Below are positions 43,921 to 53,301 of a DNA stretch of 64,000 nt, in pieces. Every line of letters begins with the position of its first letter. Positions within the stretch are counted from its first letter, which is position 1. This DNA comes from CAZUCE01 sp964619265. GTDB lineage: Bacteria > Planctomycetota > UBA1135 > GCA-002686595. The notes beneath the pieces are model-generated. The model was not told where the DNA came from. It worked only from the letters and a program-made list of their open reading frames with translations, and did not search any database. The translations under genes and the position numbers were made by a program. The stretch spans positions 43,287-107,286 of the forward strand of contig CAZUCE010000014.1 in assembly GCA_964619265.1 (NCBI GenBank). The letters are read 5' to 3'.

Positions 43921-45248
43921 AACTCCTCCGCGGCTTCGGGGCCGGAGTCTGCCTTGGGAATCGGCTTCGCGCCCAGAACGCGACTCTCCAGGATTTTGTC
44001 GCCGGCGATGCGCCATTCGCCGCCCACTTGGCTCACGGTGAATTGGGCGAGCTGCTCGGTGGTTCGCTCGTGGCTGTGGCCGAAGTGCGTGACCTTGCCG
44101 TCCACTTGCCAGCGCGAGCGCGCCAGAAATCCGGGGGCTTGTTCCTCACCGAACACGCCGATTTGCTCGATGTGGGTCTCCAGGTGCCTGAGGGCCTGCA
44201 CGCGAGCGACTGCACCGCCTTCTTCTTCCAGAATCAGACCGGTGTAGATCTGCCGATAGAGGTCGGCGAGCAATTCGCCACTCACCGAACGCGCCAACGC
44301 GTCGTAGACGTCGCTCTCTTTTTCATACTCGAACGCGAAGTACACGTTCGCGTGGAGCGTCTCGAAGATCCGGACGGCTTCGTCCTCCGTCAGGCCGCCG
44401 GCCAGTTCGGCTGTGCCAAGGTGAATCAGCCCAACTTCGCGGGTCGCGCTGGCGCCAAAGACGAACAGTGCGGCGCCGCCTACGTAGGGAATCGCCTTGG
44501 CCATCCCGCGCCGGGAACGAACCAGGCCGCCGATGAGCAAGCAAACGCCTGTGAGGCCCAGCCCGGCCGAGAGCGCGGGAAACGTACGCGGTTCGGGCTC
44601 GATGACTTCGGGCACGGACAGAAACAACTCCGACAGGTCGGTGACCTCGCCATGCCAGATGATCTCGGGCTCTTGTTCCAGGAACAAAAGCGGGTGGTCG
44701 ACGCGGCCGTCGTGGAGCTGACCGGAAACCTCCATGGGGGGCGCGTTGTCGCCGCGGCCAAGGGCCGAGTCGGGGGGGAACACGTCCCAGCGCATGGACA
44801 GGCGCGTGGGGGACCGCTCGAGCGGAAATTCGAGGGCGAGCTCGAGTTCGATCATGGCCTTTGCGCCATGGACCGGAAACATGTTGAGCATCGCCGGGAC
44901 CGCGGGGCGCACCACGAATTTGGTGCGCTCGTAGTCGGTGAGCGGCTGGCCATCGACTTTCAAAAACAGGTGCTGGAGCGCGAATTCTTCCAGCGCGTCC
45001 CCGTGGCTGTTCTCCTCGGGCTGGGTGAGCTGATCTTCGAGTTCCCGGGGCGCTTCGGCGACCAGGTCGAAGAACACGAGGTTCGTCTTGATCCGGACAT
45101 TCAGCTGGTGGGGCTGAAGCGCGAAAATCAGTTCGCAGTCCGGACCGTCCGCGGGATGGGTGTCTGCGGCGACGGGCAGCTCTCCGGGGGCCTCGCCGGC
45201 GGTCGGCGTAAGCAGGAGCAGGAGGGCGAAAAGGGCGGCTTGGGCCAT
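43917..45248 (-). CDS. Exported membrane protein of unknown family, first in metal-ABC operon
   Basis: A 443-residue protein I do not recognise. The N-terminal signal is MAQAALFALLLLLTPTAGEA. Residues about 30-215 are beta-rich (NVRIKTNLVFFDLVAE, LKVDGQPLTDYERTKF). Two membrane helices follow (AGLGLTGVCLLIGGLV and AIPYVGGAALFVFGAS). A C-terminal helical/beta domain of about 170 residues ends WRIAGDKILESRVLG. The pattern suggests a periplasmic sensor or accessory domain on each side of a helical hairpin. Its TGA overlaps the TTG of the ABC ATPase, so it is almost certainly part of that transporter complex or its regulation. ATG 45248 precedes the signal peptide. Confidence 0.75.
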   Translation of the reverse strand: MAQAALFALLLLLTPTAGEAPGELPVAADTHPADGPDCELIFALQPHQLNVRIKTNLVFFDLVAEAPRELEDQLTQPEENSHGDALEEFALQHLFLKVDGQPLTDYERTKFVVRPAVPAMLNMFPVHGAKAMIELELALEFPLERSPTRLSMRWDVFPPDSALGRGDNAPPMEVSGQLHDGRVDHPLLFLEQEPEIIWHGEVTDLSELFLSVPEVIEPEPRTFPALSAGLGLTGVCLLIGGLVRSRRGMAKAIPYVGGAALFVFGASATREVGLIHLGTAELAGGLTEDEAVRIFETLHANVYFAFEYEKESDVYDALARSVSGELLADLYRQIYTGLILEEEGGAVARVQALRHLETHIEQIGVFGEEQAPGFLARSRWQVDGKVTHFGHSHERTTEQLAQFTVSQVGGEWRIAGDKILESRVLGAKPIPKADSGPEAAEEF

Positions 45249-45503
45249 GAAGAGCGGGGCTGGAGGGGGGGGCCGGTGGTGGGCCGCGATCCGGGCCCGG
45301 GCCAATCCGGGCAGCCAGCGGGCCCCGAGCCTCGGGATTCCTCCGCGATTCGGGGCAGATCGGGGGTTCGCTTCCGTAGGGGAGCAAACCGCTGCGCAGG
45401 CTAACCTCTGTGACGCGTTCTCGGCCTGTCCAAGCGGCTCCCCTCCATTTCCATGGTCGCCACCCGGGCCCTTCTTCCCCACGTTGTTCCAGCCAGAGCC
45501 TAG

Positions 45504-47525
45504 ATGATTTCCGATCGTGCTCCCCGCGCCCCGCGCGCATTCGCCCTCACGTTCCTTGCCGTGGTGGCCGGGTCAGCTTCGGCCCAAGAGGTCGTGATTC
45601 AAGCCGAGGCGCCGCCGCCCAAGGAAGTCGCCGATGATCCGATCCGCGCGGTGCTGACCTCGGTGGACCCCGATGTTCGGATCTTCGACGAGCATCTGAC
45701 GTTTCTGGCCAATCCCTTCCTCGGCGGCCGCCTTCCCGGCACCCAAGGGATGGAGATCGCCAAGGACTACTGCGAACACCACCTGAAGCTGGCCGGCCTT
45801 GAACCGGGCTTCACCGACGAGTCGGGCGAGCCCTCTTGGCGCCAGGTCTTCGAGTTGGCCAGGCGCCGCACCCTCGAGAGCCAGAGTCTTTCCGTTGGCG
45901 ATTTGGCGATGGTCGCTGAGGAGGATTTTCAGGTGCTCAGCCTGGGTGCCTCCGGCGAAGCCAGCGGCCCCGCCACGTTTGTGGGCTATTCGATCGACCG
46001 CGGGCGCGAGGGCTACTCGAGCTACGAGGAGGGGGATGACCTCACCGGGAAGATCGCGGTGGTGCTGCGGTTCGAGCCGATGGACGAATCCGGCAACAGC
46101 CTGTGGGCGACGGGTCGCAGCCCGTGGAGCACGCGGGCGAGTTTCCGTCGCAAGCTGGGCGACGCTACAGACCGGGGCGCGGCCGGCATCTTGATTGTGA
46201 GCCCTCCCGGGACCAACGACCCGCGCGCCTCCGAAATCGGGCAGTTCTCCATGGGGCGCACCAACGCTGACGTCCCCGTCGCCATGGTTTCCCCCGACGC
46301 GGCGCAGCGCCTGTTTGAGGCGGCCGGTGCCGATTTCGGAGCACTCGCCAAGGAAGCGAACGCTGGGCGCGTGGTGACGGATCTCGACATCAACATCACC
46401 TTGAATGCGGGCATCCTCGAGACGCCGACTTTGGGTGAGAATGTGGGCGGCCTGATTCCCGGTCGCGGCGAACTAGCGAAGGAACTGATCGTGATCGGAG
46501 GACACCTGGATCACCTGGGCTATGGCGCGTTCGGTTCGCGGGATAGCTCGGAAAACCAGGGCAACAAGGTTCACCCCGGCGCGGACGACAACGCCACCGG
46601 TTCGGCCGCGCTGCTGATGCTCGCCGAGCGGCTGCACCGGGACTACAACGAGAACCTGCCCTCGGGAGCGGACGCCCGCTCGATTCTTATTTTGTTGTTC
46701 TCCGGTGAGGAATCCGGGTTGGTGGGGTCTTTCGCCTACACCGAAGATCCGATTGTTCCCCTCGAGGATCACGCGCTGATGATGAACTTCGACATGATCG
46801 GACGCTTGGAAGGTGCCCGCTTGAACGTGTCGGGGGCTGACACCGGCGTCGGGATGGCCGATTGGGCTCAACCGTTCTTCGACAGCTCGCCTCTTGAGAT
46901 CGTCGACACCTTCGGATCGCGAGGCAGCTCGGACCACGCGGCGTTCCGGCAGAACCGGGTCCCGGTGCTGTTCGGCATCTGTGCCGAGCTGCACGACGAC
47001 TACCACACCTCGCGCGACACGATCGCGACCATCGACCGCACCGGTGCGGTCTACGCCATGCGCCTGTGGCACAGCCTGGCGTTGTCAGCTGCGGTTCGCC
47101 CGGAGCGCTTTGAGTTCTACGACGAGAACGCAAGGACGCTTGATTCAGAACCAGAGGAGACCAGCGAGGCCGCTGCGCCGGCCCCCGGTGCGGGCCGCGG
47201 TGCCCCGGCTGGCTCGGGTGGCTCGGGTGGCTCGGCCGGCGCTGCCGCAGTCCGCTTTGGCATCGGTCCCAACTACGACTTCGACGGGAGCGGCGTTGCC
47301 GTCGGAAGCGTTTCGGAGGGCACTTCGGCTGGCAACGCGGGCATCCAAGCCGGCGACGTGCTGCTCACCTGGAACGGCGAACAGCTGGACGGAGCCGGGG
47401 ACATGATGAGTCGCCTGCGCGATCACCAGCCCGGAGATCGAGTCCAGCTGATGGTTCGCCGCGAGGGCCAGGACGAGCCCCTGGAGGTCGAGGTCGAGCT
47501 GCTCGCCAGGGATTCGGACGGCTGA
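45504..47525 (+). CDS. Secreted M28 family aminopeptidase with C-terminal PDZ domain
   Basis: A 673-residue exported zinc peptidase. The signal peptide ends near ASAQE (residue 28). A PA-type insert occupies about residues 140-270. The M28 zinc site is complete: GGHLDHLG, HPGADDNATGSAA, FSGEESGLVGS, MNFDMIGR and YHTSRDT. After an Ala/Gly/Ser linker (about residues 555-580) a PDZ domain follows (SEGTSAGNAGIQAGDVLLTW). This layout is common for dinuclear-zinc aminopeptidases in Planctomycetota and Acidobacteria that digest extracellular peptides. It is divergent from the metal-ABC operon (255 bp between starts); a regulatory link through zinc supply is possible but unproven. Confidence 0.93.
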   Translation: MISDRAPRAPRAFALTFLAVVAGSASAQEVVIQAEAPPPKEVADDPIRAVLTSVDPDVRIFDEHLTFLANPFLGGRLPGTQGMEIAKDYCEHHLKLAGLEPGFTDESGEPSWRQVFELARRRTLESQSLSVGDLAMVAEEDFQVLSLGASGEASGPATFVGYSIDRGREGYSSYEEGDDLTGKIAVVLRFEPMDESGNSLWATGRSPWSTRASFRRKLGDATDRGAAGILIVSPPGTNDPRASEIGQFSMGRTNADVPVAMVSPDAAQRLFEAAGADFGALAKEANAGRVVTDLDINITLNAGILETPTLGENVGGLIPGRGELAKELIVIGGHLDHLGYGAFGSRDSSENQGNKVHPGADDNATGSAALLMLAERLHRDYNENLPSGADARSILILLFSGEESGLVGSFAYTEDPIVPLEDHALMMNFDMIGRLEGARLNVSGADTGVGMADWAQPFFDSSPLEIVDTFGSRGSSDHAAFRQNRVPVLFGICAELHDDYHTSRDTIATIDRTGAVYAMRLWHSLALSAAVRPERFEFYDENARTLDSEPEETSEAAAPAPGAGRGAPAGSGGSGGSAGAAAVRFGIGPNYDFDGSGVAVGSVSEGTSAGNAGIQAGDVLLTWNGEQLDGAGDMMSRLRDHQPGDRVQLMVRREGQDEPLEVEVELLARDSDG

Positions 47526-47589
47526 TTTTCCAACGGTTGGGGCCGGGTGAGCTAGCTGCTCGGCCCGGAGGGTCCTAACGGGGCCTGTT

Positions 47590-47627
47590 CACGCGTGTAG
47601 GGCCCTCGGAACGGCCCTACACGCGTG
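47590..47627. promoter_or_regulatory. Perfect 15-bp inverted repeat upstream of icmF
   Basis: CACGCGTGTAGGGCC (47590-47604) and its exact complement GGCCCTACACGCGTG (47613-47627) are separated by 8 nt. Each outer half is itself the palindrome CACGCGTG. It lies 64 bp after the M28 peptidase stop and 161 bp before the icmF ATG. No T-run follows, so it could be a Rho-independent-like end lacking U's, a leader hairpin, or an operator pair for a regulator of the mutase operon. Confidence 0.6.
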
Positions 47628-47788
47628 CTACATTCGGCGGTTCCAGGCGAACGCCCGCGACCCTTTGGAGACCTCCTTCGGTCTACCCAGGCCAGGCGCG
47701 CCCCTAGGCCGCAAAGGCCAGGGAATTCGTCGCCTTGCAGCTGCCGCTCGGCCGCTGCCTTTCTTCGCCGCCCTGTTGCGCATCGACG

Positions 47789-50700
47789 ATGAGTAGCGTT
47801 CCGACCCAATCTTCCGCTTCCGCGCCCACGGACACCTCGTCTTCGGCTCCCACCGAGGCGAGCTGTCCCACGGCGGCTGCCGCTGAGCCGGCTCGCTATC
47901 AGCTGAGCCGGCCGGTCCGCATCGTGACCGCCGCTTCGCTGTTTGACGGTCACGATGCCGCGATCAATGTCATGCGGCGCGTGCTCCAGTCCGGCGGCGC
48001 TGAGGTCATTCACCTGGGTCACAACCGATCGGTCGCCGAGATCGTCGACTGCGCCATCCAAGAGGATGCCCAGGCCATCGCGATGTCGTCCTACCAGGGC
48101 GGCCACGTGGAGTACCTGCGCTACATGGTCGATTTGCTGGCCGAGCGAGGCGCGAACATCAAAGTCTTCGCCGGCGGCGGCGGAACCATCCTGCCCGACG
48201 AGATTCGCGAGCTTGAGAGCCACGGCGTTGAGCGCGTCTACTCGCCCGACGATGGCCGGGCCCTGGGCCTGGTTGGGATGATCGACGACCTGTTGAAACG
48301 GGCCGACTTCGACACGGTACCCGCCCAAGCCGCGGACCAGGTGCTGGACGGTCTGCGCGACGCCACCCCGCGCGATTGGGCGTTGCTCGGCCAGGCGATC
48401 ACCTTGGCTGAGAACCGGCCGGAGCTGGACGGCGACCTGCGTGCGCGCCTGACGCGCGCCTCGGAGAACGCTACGCCGGTCCTCGGCATCACCGGCACCG
48501 GCGGAGCTGGCAAGTCAAGTCTGGTCGACGAGTTGGTTCGTCGCTTTCTCGACACCTTTGAGGACAAGACGCTGTGTGTGATCTCTGTGGATCCGTCCAA
48601 GCGCCGAACCGGTGGAGCGCTGCTCGGGGACCGCATTCGCATGAACGCGATTCACGACGAGCGGGTCTACATGCGCTCGCTCGCCACGCGACAGTCCAAC
48701 TTGGCGCTGTCCAAGCATGTGTCGACCGCCGTGGATATCGCGAAGCACGCTGGATTCGATGCTGTGCTTCTGGAGACTTCCGGCATCGGTCAGTCGGATA
48801 CCGAAATTGTCGAGCACTCCGACACGACGCTGTACGTGATGACTTCCGAGTACGGCGCTGCCACGCAGCTCGAGAAAATCGACATGCTCGATTTTGCCGA
48901 TGCCATCGCGATCAACAAGTTTGACAAGCCGGGCTCGCTGGACGCCCTGCGCGATGTTCGCAAGCAGGTTCAGCGCAACCGGGAAGCCTTCTCGACGCGG
49001 GTCGAGGACCTCCCCGTGTTCGGCACGATTGCGTCTCAATTCAACGATCCAGGCACCAACCGCCTGTTCCGCGCGCTGATGGGGCAACTGGCGGCCAAGA
49101 CCGGGGCAGCGCTCGGCGTGGAAGGCGACGCTTCTCCGCTGGAACCGAGCCGGACCTCGCTGCTGCCGCCCGAGCGCAGTCGCTACTTGGCGGAGATCGC
49201 CGAGACCCTGGACGGCGAACGAGCTTTCCACGACACCCAAGTGGCGTTGGCCCGCGAACTTTGGCGGGTTCGAGGCTCGATCGAGGCGCTCGAAGCTCGC
49301 AAGGGCAAGAGCGAGTTGGACGTGGCGCAACCGGATTCCGCGGGTGTGGTTCACGTGACCGAGACCCAGGTCGACGCCGAGCCGGCCCTGGCCGCTCTTT
49401 TGAGCTTGGCGGCGGACTTGGAACGTCAACTCCATCCCGATGCGAAGCGGCTGATCGACACCTGGCCTGAAACGGTCGAGCGCTATGGGGCTGACAAGTA
49501 CCGCTTCCAGGTCCGCGATCGCGTGGTCGAACAGGACCTGACGAGTACCTCGCTGGCCGGCACGCGCGTTCCGAAGGTGGCGTTGCCGCGCTTCGCCGAC
49601 TGGGGCGAGCTGCTCTCCTGGCAGCTGCGCGAGAACGTCCCCGGGGCCTACCCGTTTACGGCGGGGGTCTTCCCGCTCAAGCGGCAAGGCGAAGATCCCG
49701 CGCGACAGTTTGCAGGGGAGGGCGGCCCGGAGCGAACCAACAAGCGGTTCCACTATCTGAGCCACGGCATGCCGGCCAAACGCCTGTCGACCGCCTTCGA
49801 CTCGGTCACGCTGTATGGCGAAGACCCGGCGGAGCGCCCGGATATCTACGGCAAGATCGGCAACTCCGGGGTTTCGATCGCGAGCCTGGACGACGCCAAG
49901 AAGCTGTACAGCGGCTTCGACCTGTGCGACCCGAAGACGTCGGTGTCGATGACGATCAACGGCCCCGCGCCCATGTTGCTGGGGTTCTTCCTGAACGCCA
50001 CGATCGATCAGGCCTGCGAAAAGCACCTGCGCGAGATCGGCCAAGCCGAACAGGCCCGCGCCGAGGTGGACCGCCGCTTCCGCGAACGCGGTCAGGAGCC
50101 GCCGCGCTACCAGGGGGACCTACCCGGCGGCAACGACGGGCTCGGCCTCCTGTTGCTCGGGACCAGCGGTGACCAGGTCTTGGATCCTGAGACCTATGCC
50201 AAGGTTTCAGCCGACGCACTCTCGCGCGTGCGCGGAACGGTCCAGGCCGACATCCTCAAAGAGGACCAAGCCCAGAACACCTGCATCTTCTCCACCGAGT
50301 TCGCGCTCCGGATGATGGGGGACATTCAGCAGTACTTCATCGACGAGAAGGTCCGGAACTTCTATTCGGTGTCGATTTCCGGTTACCACATCGCCGAAGC
50401 GGGTGCGAACCCGATCACGCAGCTCGCATTCACGCTTGCGAACGGCTTCACGTACGTGGAGTACTACCTGTCGCGCGGAATGTCGATCGACGAATTCGCG
50501 CCCAACCTGTCGTTCTTTTTTTCGAACGGTCTGGATCCGGAATATTCGGTCATCGGACGCGTCGCGCGCCGCATTTGGGCGCGGGCCCTTCGCCAAAAGT
50601 ATGCGGGTGCCGAGCGAAGCCAAAAGCTCAAGTACCACATCCAAACTTCGGGGCGCAGTTTGCACGCCCAGGAGATTGCGTTCAACGACATCCGGACGAC

Positions 50701-51331
50701 GCTCCAAGCCCAGATGGCGCTGTTCGACAACTGCAACTCGTTGCACACGAACGCCTACGACGAAGCGATCACAACGCCCACCGAGGAATCCGTGCGCCGT
50801 GCGCTCGCCATCCAGCTGATCGTGAACCACGAGCTGGGGCTGGCGAAGAACGAGAACCCCATTCAGGGCAGCTTCGCCATCGAGCAGCTCACCGACCTGG
50901 TCGAAGATGCCGTCCTCGAAGAATTTCGCCGGATCTCCGATCGCGGCGGGGTGCTCGGCGCCATGGAACGCATGTACCAGCGCTCCAAGATTCAGGACGA
51001 ATCGCTGCTCTACGAACAGCGCAAGCACGACGGCTCGCTTCCGATCATCGGCGTCAATACGTTCCAAGACTCCAAGGGGTCGCCGACGATCGTGCCGGAC
51101 GAGGTCATTCGCTCGACCACCGAGGAGAAGGCCTACGCGATCCAGTCCACAGCGGCCGTGCGCGAGCGCGAACCGGACCGCTCGAGGCCGGCCTTGGACG
51201 CTCTCCGTCAGTCCGCGCTGGATGGGGAAAACACGTTCGTTTCGATCATGGAGGCCGCAAAGTCCTGCAGTCTCGGTCAGATTTCCGAATGCCTGTACCG
51301 CGTCGGCGGTCGTTACCGCAGGAACATGTAA
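47789..51331 (+). CDS. icmF: Fused isobutyryl-CoA mutase (IcmF)
   Basis: A 1180-residue adenosylcobalamin enzyme with the three-part IcmF layout. The N-terminal B12-binding domain has SLFDGHDAAINVMRR (cobalt-ligand His in DGHDAA, the IcmF form of DxHxxG) and FAGGGGTI. The middle MeaB-like G-protein domain has a P-loop at about residues 236-244 (GTGGAGKSS), SVDPSKRRTGGALLGDRIRM and NKFDKPGS. The C-terminal mutase barrel includes SMTINGPAPMLLGFF, SISGYHIAEAGANP and QTSGRSLHAQEI. It interconverts isobutyryl- and n-butyryl-CoA; some homologues act on pivalyl-CoA. It heads a four-gene operon with mutA 5 bp downstream. The ATG at 47789 begins a Ser/Thr/Ala-rich leader; an in-frame TTG at 47735 is less likely. 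Confidence 0.95.
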   Translation: MSSVPTQSSASAPTDTSSSAPTEASCPTAAAAEPARYQLSRPVRIVTAASLFDGHDAAINVMRRVLQSGGAEVIHLGHNRSVAEIVDCAIQEDAQAIAMSSYQGGHVEYLRYMVDLLAERGANIKVFAGGGGTILPDEIRELESHGVERVYSPDDGRALGLVGMIDDLLKRADFDTVPAQAADQVLDGLRDATPRDWALLGQAITLAENRPELDGDLRARLTRASENATPVLGITGTGGAGKSSLVDELVRRFLDTFEDKTLCVISVDPSKRRTGGALLGDRIRMNAIHDERVYMRSLATRQSNLALSKHVSTAVDIAKHAGFDAVLLETSGIGQSDTEIVEHSDTTLYVMTSEYGAATQLEKIDMLDFADAIAINKFDKPGSLDALRDVRKQVQRNREAFSTRVEDLPVFGTIASQFNDPGTNRLFRALMGQLAAKTGAALGVEGDASPLEPSRTSLLPPERSRYLAEIAETLDGERAFHDTQVALARELWRVRGSIEALEARKGKSELDVAQPDSAGVVHVTETQVDAEPALAALLSLAADLERQLHPDAKRLIDTWPETVERYGADKYRFQVRDRVVEQDLTSTSLAGTRVPKVALPRFADWGELLSWQLRENVPGAYPFTAGVFPLKRQGEDPARQFAGEGGPERTNKRFHYLSHGMPAKRLSTAFDSVTLYGEDPAERPDIYGKIGNSGVSIASLDDAKKLYSGFDLCDPKTSVSMTINGPAPMLLGFFLNATIDQACEKHLREIGQAEQARAEVDRRFRERGQEPPRYQGDLPGGNDGLGLLLLGTSGDQVLDPETYAKVSADALSRVRGTVQADILKEDQAQNTCIFSTEFALRMMGDIQQYFIDEKVRNFYSVSISGYHIAEAGANPITQLAFTLANGFTYVEYYLSRGMSIDEFAPNLSFFFSNGLDPEYSVIGRVARRIWARALRQKYAGAERSQKLKYHIQTSGRSLHAQEIAFNDIRTTLQAQMALFDNCNSLHTNAYDEAITTPTEESVRRALAIQLIVNHELGLAKNENPIQGSFAIEQLTDLVEDAVLEEFRRISDRGGVLGAMERMYQRSKIQDESLLYEQRKHDGSLPIIGVNTFQDSKGSPTIVPDEVIRSTTEEKAYAIQSTAAVREREPDRSRPALDALRQSALDGENTFVSIMEAAKSCSLGQISECLYRVGGRYRRNM

Positions 51332-51336
51332 CGGGA

Positions 51337-53301
51337 ATGAGTCAAACCACACCTACTCCGCAAGCGGCTCGTTCCTCCTGGGACGAACAGGTCCGCCGGG
51401 AGCTGGCCAAGGCAGGGGTCGATTTCGACAGTTTGCTGCGCTCGACGCTGGCCGGCGAGCGCCTCGGGCCGCTCTACGGCTTGACCGATTTGCCCGAAGG
51501 CGTTGACGGGTCCGAGCCCGGCGCGTTTCCCTTCGTGCGCGGTTCTCGCGGGGAGTTCGGCGGGGCCGGGCTGCCGTGGGCGGCCTTGCACCGCACGGAG
51601 CGACCCCATCCCGCCCAGGCCCGCGAAGAGCTTCTGGAGGATCTGGCCGGCGGCTTGAACGGCCTTTGGCTGCGGACTTCGCGAGGGCTGCGAACCGGAG
51701 CAGACGACGATCACGGGGGCGGCGTTCGACTAACTGGACCCGCGGATCTCCGGGCGCTGCTGGACGGCGTCTTCTTGGACGGTGTCGAGGTGTTCCTCGA
51801 AGCCGGAGCTTCGACGGTAGCGATCTTTGAGGACCTTCTGTCGCTGGCCAGCGAGCGTGGGCACGACCTGGGGGCGCTTCGATTGCACGCGGGTTTTGAT
51901 CCGCTAGGGAGCCTCCTGGACGATGGCAACCTGCGCGGCTTTGGAGATTCGCTGACCCGCATCGACTGGCAACCCATCGCGAATCGAGCCGGGCGAACCG
52001 CCGGACGCGTCGCGACGGTCTCGTCCCTCGCCGTCCATCGCGCCGGCGCGGACGCCGCGCTGGAGCTGGGATATCTGCTGGCCGCGGGGTTGGAGACCGT
52101 TCGCGGTCTGTGCTCGGCGGGCTTGTCCACCCGCGATGCAGCCGCGCAGGTGACCTTCCGGGTTCCTCTGGACCGAGAGTTGTTTGGGGAGCTGGCCAAG
52201 CTGCGCGCGCTGCGCGGACTGTGGTCGCGGGCCTTGCTTGCGCTGGGCGTCGATGGGCCGCCGGCTCCGCACGTGCAGGTGATTTCTGGGGATCGAACGC
52301 TCTCGGCTTGCGATGTGTGGACCAATCTGCTGCGCATTTCTGGCCATGCCTTCGCCGGGATCCTCGGCGGCGCGGACGCGATTTATCTGGCACGCTTTGA
52401 TCAGGTGGTCGGACCGTCCAGTTCGCTGGGACGCCGCGCGTCGCGCAACCTCCACCACCTGTTCGCCGAAGAAAGTCACCTGGGCGAAGTGATCGACCCG
52501 GCGGGGGGCTCTTACTACGTGGAGGCGCGAACCGAAGGGCTGGCCGAGCTCGGTTGGAAGCAGTTCAGCGAGTTGGCCTCCGGCGAGGGTCTGCTTGGAG
52601 CCATGGCCAGCGGCGAATTGAAGCGTCGCATCGAGGCGAGCCGGGAGCTTCGGGCAAGCGCGGTGGCGCACCGGGATCTCGTTTTGCTTGGAACGTCGCA
52701 ATTCGCCGAGGTAGATGGCCGGCCCCATGAACCCGGCCCGCCCGACGAACCGCTGACGAAGGCTTCGGGCAGCAGCGAGTACACACCGGCGCCAAGTGCC
52801 GGGGAGATTCGGATTGCCGCGCTCCCGGAGTGCCGCGACGCCGAGCCGTTCGAAGTGCTTCGAGCCCAGGCCGCCGAAGGGGATCCCCCCGGGGTCTTCC
52901 TGGCTTGTCTCGGCCGTTTGAGAGACCACACCGCTCGGGCCAGCTTTGCCCGTCAGTTGCTCGCGGCTGGCGGTTTGCGAACGACCGCGGGAGAAGGCAC
53001 CCAGTCCCCGAGCGCCTCCCAGGGCGCCGACGACATCGCCGCGATCCTTGAGCAGTGGGCCACCGCCGGTCGTCCGCCGGTGGTCTGCGTTTGCGGAACG
53101 GACGAAGCCCTGGACTCGATCGGGGCGCAGCTTCCGCAAGCCCTGCGCACCGCTGGCGCGCAGTTCCTCCTGGTTGCCCGGCCACCCGGTGAAGCGACCC
53201 AGGTCTACGACCAAGCCCTCCACTCGAAAGTTGACGTGGTTCGAGCGCTGCAGGTCACGCTCGAAGCCGCTGGCGCCCCGGCTGCGGTGACGAACCGATG
53301 A
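51337..53301 (+). CDS. mutA: Methylmalonyl-CoA mutase small subunit (MutA)
   Basis: A 654-residue homologue of the methylmalonyl-CoA mutase beta chain. Mutase-fold text is present (GLETVRGLCSAGLSTRDAAA, CDVWTNLLRISGHAFAGILG, EVIDPAGGSYYVEA), but catalytic residues and the B12 motif DxHxxG are missing, as expected for the structural subunit. It pairs with the large subunit encoded next, whose ATG overlaps its TGA (ATGA). The start ATG at 51337 follows the icmF stop by 5 bp with a short CGGGA upstream. The C-terminal third is more divergent and Ala/Gly-rich. Confidence 0.92.
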   Translation: MSQTTPTPQAARSSWDEQVRRELAKAGVDFDSLLRSTLAGERLGPLYGLTDLPEGVDGSEPGAFPFVRGSRGEFGGAGLPWAALHRTERPHPAQAREELLEDLAGGLNGLWLRTSRGLRTGADDDHGGGVRLTGPADLRALLDGVFLDGVEVFLEAGASTVAIFEDLLSLASERGHDLGALRLHAGFDPLGSLLDDGNLRGFGDSLTRIDWQPIANRAGRTAGRVATVSSLAVHRAGADAALELGYLLAAGLETVRGLCSAGLSTRDAAAQVTFRVPLDRELFGELAKLRALRGLWSRALLALGVDGPPAPHVQVISGDRTLSACDVWTNLLRISGHAFAGILGGADAIYLARFDQVVGPSSSLGRRASRNLHHLFAEESHLGEVIDPAGGSYYVEARTEGLAELGWKQFSELASGEGLLGAMASGELKRRIEASRELRASAVAHRDLVLLGTSQFAEVDGRPHEPGPPDEPLTKASGSSEYTPAPSAGEIRIAALPECRDAEPFEVLRAQAAEGDPPGVFLACLGRLRDHTARASFARQLLAAGGLRTTAGEGTQSPSASQGADDIAAILEQWATAGRPPVVCVCGTDEALDSIGAQLPQALRTAGAQFLLVARPPGEATQVYDQALHSKVDVVRALQVTLEAAGAPAAVTNR

